A stretch of DNA of 64,000 nt, taken from NCBI GenBank assembly GCA_964454025.1, contig CAYVRP010000025.1:1-64000 (forward strand), in the 5' to 3' direction. The notes under the pieces were generated by a model. The model was given only the letters and a program-made list of their open reading frames with translations, did not search any database and had not been told where the DNA came from. Below, piece by piece: positions 61,262 through 64,000 of this stretch; the stretch's first letter is position 1, and every line of letters begins with the position of its first letter. A program made the position numbers and the translations under genes. Origin of the DNA: JAFGBI01 sp964454025. GTDB lineage: Bacteria; Myxococcota_A; Polyangia; Polyangiales; Polyangiaceae.

Positions 61262-62467
61262 ATGGACACGAAGTTCGAACGGATCGAAGGCGGCGCCCGG
61301 CGGCTCGTCCTGCTGAGCGCCGGGCTCGGAGCGCTGGTGCTGGCCGGCGTCTGGTCTACCTGGAGGATGCACGTCGAGGGGGTCTTCCTCTCGGGGATGA
61401 CCAACCGGATCCCCTGGGGCCTGCAGATCGTGCTCGGCATCTTCTACATCGGGCTGTCGGCGGGCTCGCTCGTGATCTCGAGCCTGTATGGCCTCTTCGG
61501 ACGGGGCGAGTACCGTCCCTTCGCCCGGGTGGCCGCGTTCGCGGCGGTGCTGCTGATGGTGGGGGCGCTCCTGTCCATCGTGTCGGACCAGGGGCGGATC
61601 GATCGCGTCTTCGTGCAGCCCTTCCTGCACCTGAACCCCCTGTCGATGCTCTCGATCAACCCCTTCCTCTACGCGAGCTACGTCCTCGTCGGCGTCGCGT
61701 ACCTGACCGCCATGATGCTGGAGAGCGAGCGGTGGACGCGCGCCCTCGCCCTGCTGGCGGTGCTCTGGGCCGTCCTCGTCCACAGCGGGACCGGCGCCAT
61801 CTTCGGGTTCGTCCCGCGCGAGCTCTACCGCTCACCGCTGCTGCCACCGAGCTTCGTGGCCGCCGCGCTCTCCTCCGGCACGGCGCTCATGATCCTCGTC
61901 CTCCTCGCCCTGTTCCGGCTGACCCGGCGGCGGCTGGACGATGAGCTCATCCTCTGGGTGGCCAGGATCCTCGGGGTGTTCGTGCTCGTGGCCGCCTACT
62001 TCGTGCTCGTCGAGAACGTGCACCGGCTCTACCTCCACGAGTCCCGCGAGGCCGCGCGCTTCCTCCTCTTCGGCGGTCCTCACGCCGCGCTGTTCTGGGT
62101 CGGGATGGTCCTGCTCGGCACCGTCGTGCCCGCCGCGCTGCTGTTCGGCCGCGGCACGCGGGGCTCCGTCCGCCGGGTCGCCGTGGCGTCGGCCCTGGTG
62201 GTGCTGGGCGTGCTCTGCGAGCGATACCTGGTCGTGATCCCCGGGCTCGCGTTCCCGCCCGAGCTCCTTCCCGGTTGGCGGATCGCGCGTTCGGGGTTCG
62301 AGGAGGGGATCGCGACGTACGCGGTCAGCGGCTACGAGCTGCTCCAGGCGCTGGGCGTCCTCGGCCTCGTCGTGCTCCTGTTCACCTGGGGGCTCAAGCT
62401 GATGCCGCTGCTCCCGACCGAGGCGCGCGCCCATCCCCGGGACGGGACCCCCGCGCGCGGAGGGTGA
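61262..62467 (+). CDS. dsrP: DsrP NrfD-family membrane protein (dsrAB-linked copy)
   Basis: The 401-residue protein has ten hydrophobic helices and the NrfD-type N terminus (GMTNRIPWGLQIVLGIFYIGLS at about 41-62), DQGRIDR and GAIFGFVPRELYRS loops and YLVVIPGLAFPPELLPGW near the end. DsrP is the quinone-side subunit of DsrMKJOP. It is the last gene of the 11-gene dsr operon and converges with the GH12 gene. Confidence 0.93.
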   Translation: MDTKFERIEGGARRLVLLSAGLGALVLAGVWSTWRMHVEGVFLSGMTNRIPWGLQIVLGIFYIGLSAGSLVISSLYGLFGRGEYRPFARVAAFAAVLLMVGALLSIVSDQGRIDRVFVQPFLHLNPLSMLSINPFLYASYVLVGVAYLTAMMLESERWTRALALLAVLWAVLVHSGTGAIFGFVPRELYRSPLLPPSFVAAALSSGTALMILVLLALFRLTRRRLDDELILWVARILGVFVLVAAYFVLVENVHRLYLHESREAARFLLFGGPHAALFWVGMVLLGTVVPAALLFGRGTRGSVRRVAVASALVVLGVLCERYLVVIPGLAFPPELLPGWRIARSGFEEGIATYAVSGYELLQALGVLGLVVLLFTWGLKLMPLLPTEARAHPRDGTPARGG

Positions 62468-62496
62468 CGCCCGCACCGCCTCACCGCCCGCCGCCC

Positions 62497-62509
62497 GCGC
62501 CGAGGGCGC
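62497..62509. terminator. Short hairpin between convergent dsrP and GH12 genes
   Basis: GCGCC-GAG-GGCGC (62497-62509) forms a five-pair stem in the 42-base gap between the dsrP stop and the GH12 stop. No U-run, so support is weak. Confidence 0.25.
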
Positions 62510-63415
62510 TCACTGCACGGACACCGTGTACGCGACGCTCTGCAGCCCCTGGCCCCCTCGCCAGATCTCGAACCCCGCCTCGATCCCGAGCAGGTACCAG
62601 CTGCTGGTGAGATAGCCGCGCGCGATGGCGTCGTCGAAGAAGAACTTGAGATCGAGCTCGGCCGCGTTGACGTCCGTCTCGCGCATGTAGCTCAGGACCG
62701 TCCAGCTCGGGTTGTCCTCGGGGCTGCTAAGGTAGATGGTCCACCAGGATCCCTGGAACTGGAACCGGTCCTGCGCCTTGCCGATCGGCCAGACGCCGTT
62801 GTTCGGATCCTCGCGGTAGAGCCAGACCATGAGCTCCATCCCCCCGTTGGGGTCCTGGTTGCCGAGGCTGCCGTTGGTGGGGTGGAGCCAGATGTCGTAG
62901 GAGACGTTGTACTTGTCACCCGCCGTGGTGGCGAAGCACCACAGGCTCGGGACCGCGGTGAGGGTGGAGAGCTGCCGGCCGGTGGTGAAATCGGACGTCT
63001 TGAAACCCCAGTGCCAGCCCTTCACCACCGAGGGGTAGCCCGCGGGGGCGTCGTCCTGCACGACGTGGTTGGCGGAGGCGACGCGGAAGCCCGCGTAGTC
63101 ACCGAACGTGTACGGCTCGATGCACTGGGTGCTCCCCTGCGGGTTCCAGACGTTGTTCTGGAAGTAGTAGCGATTGCCGGCGCCGTACACGGAGCCCTGC
63201 CGGTCGCAGACGCTCCCGAGCCCCGCCGCGCCCTCCACCACCGGACAGGTCACCACCGGCGCCGGGGTCCCACCCGTCGCGCCCGCCCCCCCGCCGGTGG
63301 CCCCCCCCGTCCCGGCCGGGAGCACGATGGGGCCGGAGTCCGTCGGGTCGGAGCATCCTGCCGCGAGCGCGACCAGGCCGCCCGTCACCATGATCCAGGG
63401 CCGGATCCAGCGCAT
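62510..63415 (-). CDS. GH12 endoglucanase, lipoprotein-anchored
   Basis: This 301-residue enzyme has lipobox ALAAGC near residues 16-21 and a short Gly/Thr linker. The GH12 jelly-roll has NVSYDIWLHPTNGSL (about 165-180), the nucleophile segment GGMELMVWLYRED (Glu near 192), and at the end FFFDDAIARGYLTSSWYLLG and GIEAGFEIWRGGQGL (acid/base Glu near 280). Members cleave beta-1,4-glucans such as cellulose or xyloglucan. ATG 63415 is preceded by exactly six bases and TAGAGT on the minus strand, so a leaderless transcript is possible. A GH9 gene lies upstream. Confidence 0.92.
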   Translation of the reverse strand: MRWIRPWIMVTGGLVALAAGCSDPTDSGPIVLPAGTGGATGGGAGATGGTPAPVVTCPVVEGAAGLGSVCDRQGSVYGAGNRYYFQNNVWNPQGSTQCIEPYTFGDYAGFRVASANHVVQDDAPAGYPSVVKGWHWGFKTSDFTTGRQLSTLTAVPSLWCFATTAGDKYNVSYDIWLHPTNGSLGNQDPNGGMELMVWLYREDPNNGVWPIGKAQDRFQFQGSWWTIYLSSPEDNPSWTVLSYMRETDVNAAELDLKFFFDDAIARGYLTSSWYLLGIEAGFEIWRGGQGLQSVAYTVSVQ

Positions 63416-63427
63416 GCCCGGACTCTA
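63416..63427 (-). promoter_or_regulatory. Putative -10 box for a leaderless transcript of GH12
   Basis: On the minus strand TAGAGT (complement of 63422-63427) is followed by six bases and the ATG at 63415. The same spacing is seen at 9130 and 12474. Confidence 0.35.
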
Positions 63428-63509
63428 TCAGACGGGGAGGCGGCGCGCATGCGGGGGGCGCGGCGCGCACCCGCGCCCCGATCCCGCCCGGCGCTCCCCG
63501 CGCACCGCC

Positions 63510-64000
63510 TCACGACGCCGTGCGACCCTGCTGATCGAGGTAGGCGACGACCCAGAGCAGCGGGGCGTTCCAGTTGATCGTCACCTCGTTGACGCTCCAG
63601 GCGTCGATGTGATCGTAGTAGCAGCGCATCGGCTTGCACCCGGCCAGCCCCGCCTCCTGCACGGTCGGGTCCTGCAGCGAGGAGTTCGGCCCGCCGGAGC
63701 CGGCGCCCGGCGGAGCCGGCGGGTTCTGCGGGTTGACCACGTGCGACCAGAAGCGATGGTGCGGCGTCTGCAGCGCGCGCGTGCCGTAGCCACTGACGTA
63801 GCTCATCCCCATGGGGTTGTTGCCCAGGATGTAGTTCATCGCGTCGATCATCCCCTCCACGTAGCGGCGATCGGGGAAGAAATCGTTGGCGAGGCCGAGG
63901 ATCAGGGCGTTGTTGAGGATGAACGAGTTCGATCCCCACGGGAAACGCCCCTGCACCGACGCGAACGGGATCGCGTAGCCCTGACGGTCGCGCAGGGCCA
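63510..64000 (-). CDS. GH9 cellulase, C-terminal part (cut by the window end)
   Basis: About 162 residues of the C terminus are present and the frame runs past base 64000. The GH9 catalytic signatures are clear: GNNPMGMSYVSGYG and TPHHRFWSHVVNP (the His/Arg site) and DHIDAWSVNEVTINWNAPL, where the Glu of SVNEVT is the general acid. WGSNSFILNNALILGLAND precedes them. The enzyme hydrolyses beta-1,4-glucans. It lies 94 bases upstream of the GH12 gene on the same strand, so they form a cellulase pair. The N-terminal part and any signal are outside. Confidence 0.93.
   Translation of the reverse strand, partial: ALRDRQGYAIPFASVQGRFPWGSNSFILNNALILGLANDFFPDRRYVEGMIDAMNYILGNNPMGMSYVSGYGTRALQTPHHRFWSHVVNPQNPPAPPGAGSGGPNSSLQDPTVQEAGLAGCKPMRCYYDHIDAWSVNEVTINWNAPLLWVVAYLDQQGRTAS

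Noticed and set aside
1..64000. tRNA, rRNA or transposase genes
   Set aside because: I looked for cloverleaf-like sequences, conserved rRNA stretches and DDE transposase motifs and recognised none. A covariance-model scan would be needed to exclude small RNAs.

Overview
The window is high-GC DNA with very dense coding. Several features point to a myxobacterium-like Myxococcota (Polyangia-type) genome. One protein carries a MYXO-CTERM-like tail. Secreted lipoproteins have long Gly/Thr 'TGG' linkers. There are receiver/PATAN/J-like fusions, and the F-type ATP synthase genes form a dispersed, partial cluster. No rRNA, tRNA, CRISPR array or insertion sequence was recognised. Species-level identity cannot be read from the sequence.

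Layout. 1-8.2 kb: a truncated DUF2752 protein, a glycosyltransferase, a lipoprotein, and a minus-strand ATP synthase block (atpF'-atpF-atpH-atpA-atpG) without a, c, beta or epsilon subunits. 8.3-12.9 kb: folK, a small membrane protein, a 1074-residue receiver/PATAN/J-like protein and an orphan response regulator. 13.1-19.3 kb: a tightly overlapping plus-strand operon for a surface glycan or lipid-linked sugar (epimerase, sugar aminotransferase, polyprenyl-phosphate glycosyltransferase, ATP-grasp, methyltransferase, flippase-like membrane protein). It is followed by an adenine DNA methylase. 21.2-27.2 kb: a decayed zone with a frameshifted B12-binding/GG-repeat fusion ORF, an esterase, a GFA protein and a vWA (YfbK-like) pseudogene. 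27.2-35.7 kb: lipoproteins, an amidohydrolase, a stand-alone NFACT-R protein, a beta-helix MYXO-CTERM protein, a membrane protein and an MscS channel.

36.0-62.5 kb is the most striking part: a nearly complete dissimilatory sulfur-respiration island. One operon reads dsrO-dsrP-aprB-aprA-qmoA-qmoB-qmoC-dsrJ, so APS reductase and its quinone oxidoreductase are embedded in a second, split OPJ set. A second operon reads dsrA-dsrB-dsrD-dsrL-dsrN-dsrC-dsrM-dsrK-dsrJ-dsrO-dsrP. Divergent from it is a membrane cytochrome b/HdrD pair resembling TmcC/TmcB (DsrM/DsrK paralogues). Together these encode APS reduction to sulfite, sulfite reduction to DsrC-trisulfide, and the membrane complexes that connect both to the quinone pool and to periplasmic cytochromes. 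Sulfate adenylyltransferase is not in the window. DsrD and the absence of dsrEFH favour the reductive direction, while DsrL leaves sulfur oxidation or disproportionation possible.

Biomass-degrading enzymes surround this island: a lipoprotein GH11 xylanase sits between its two halves, and GH12 and GH9 cellulases lie just downstream. This suggests a bacterium that could couple plant-polymer breakdown to sulfur respiration. All functions are inferred from sequence alone.
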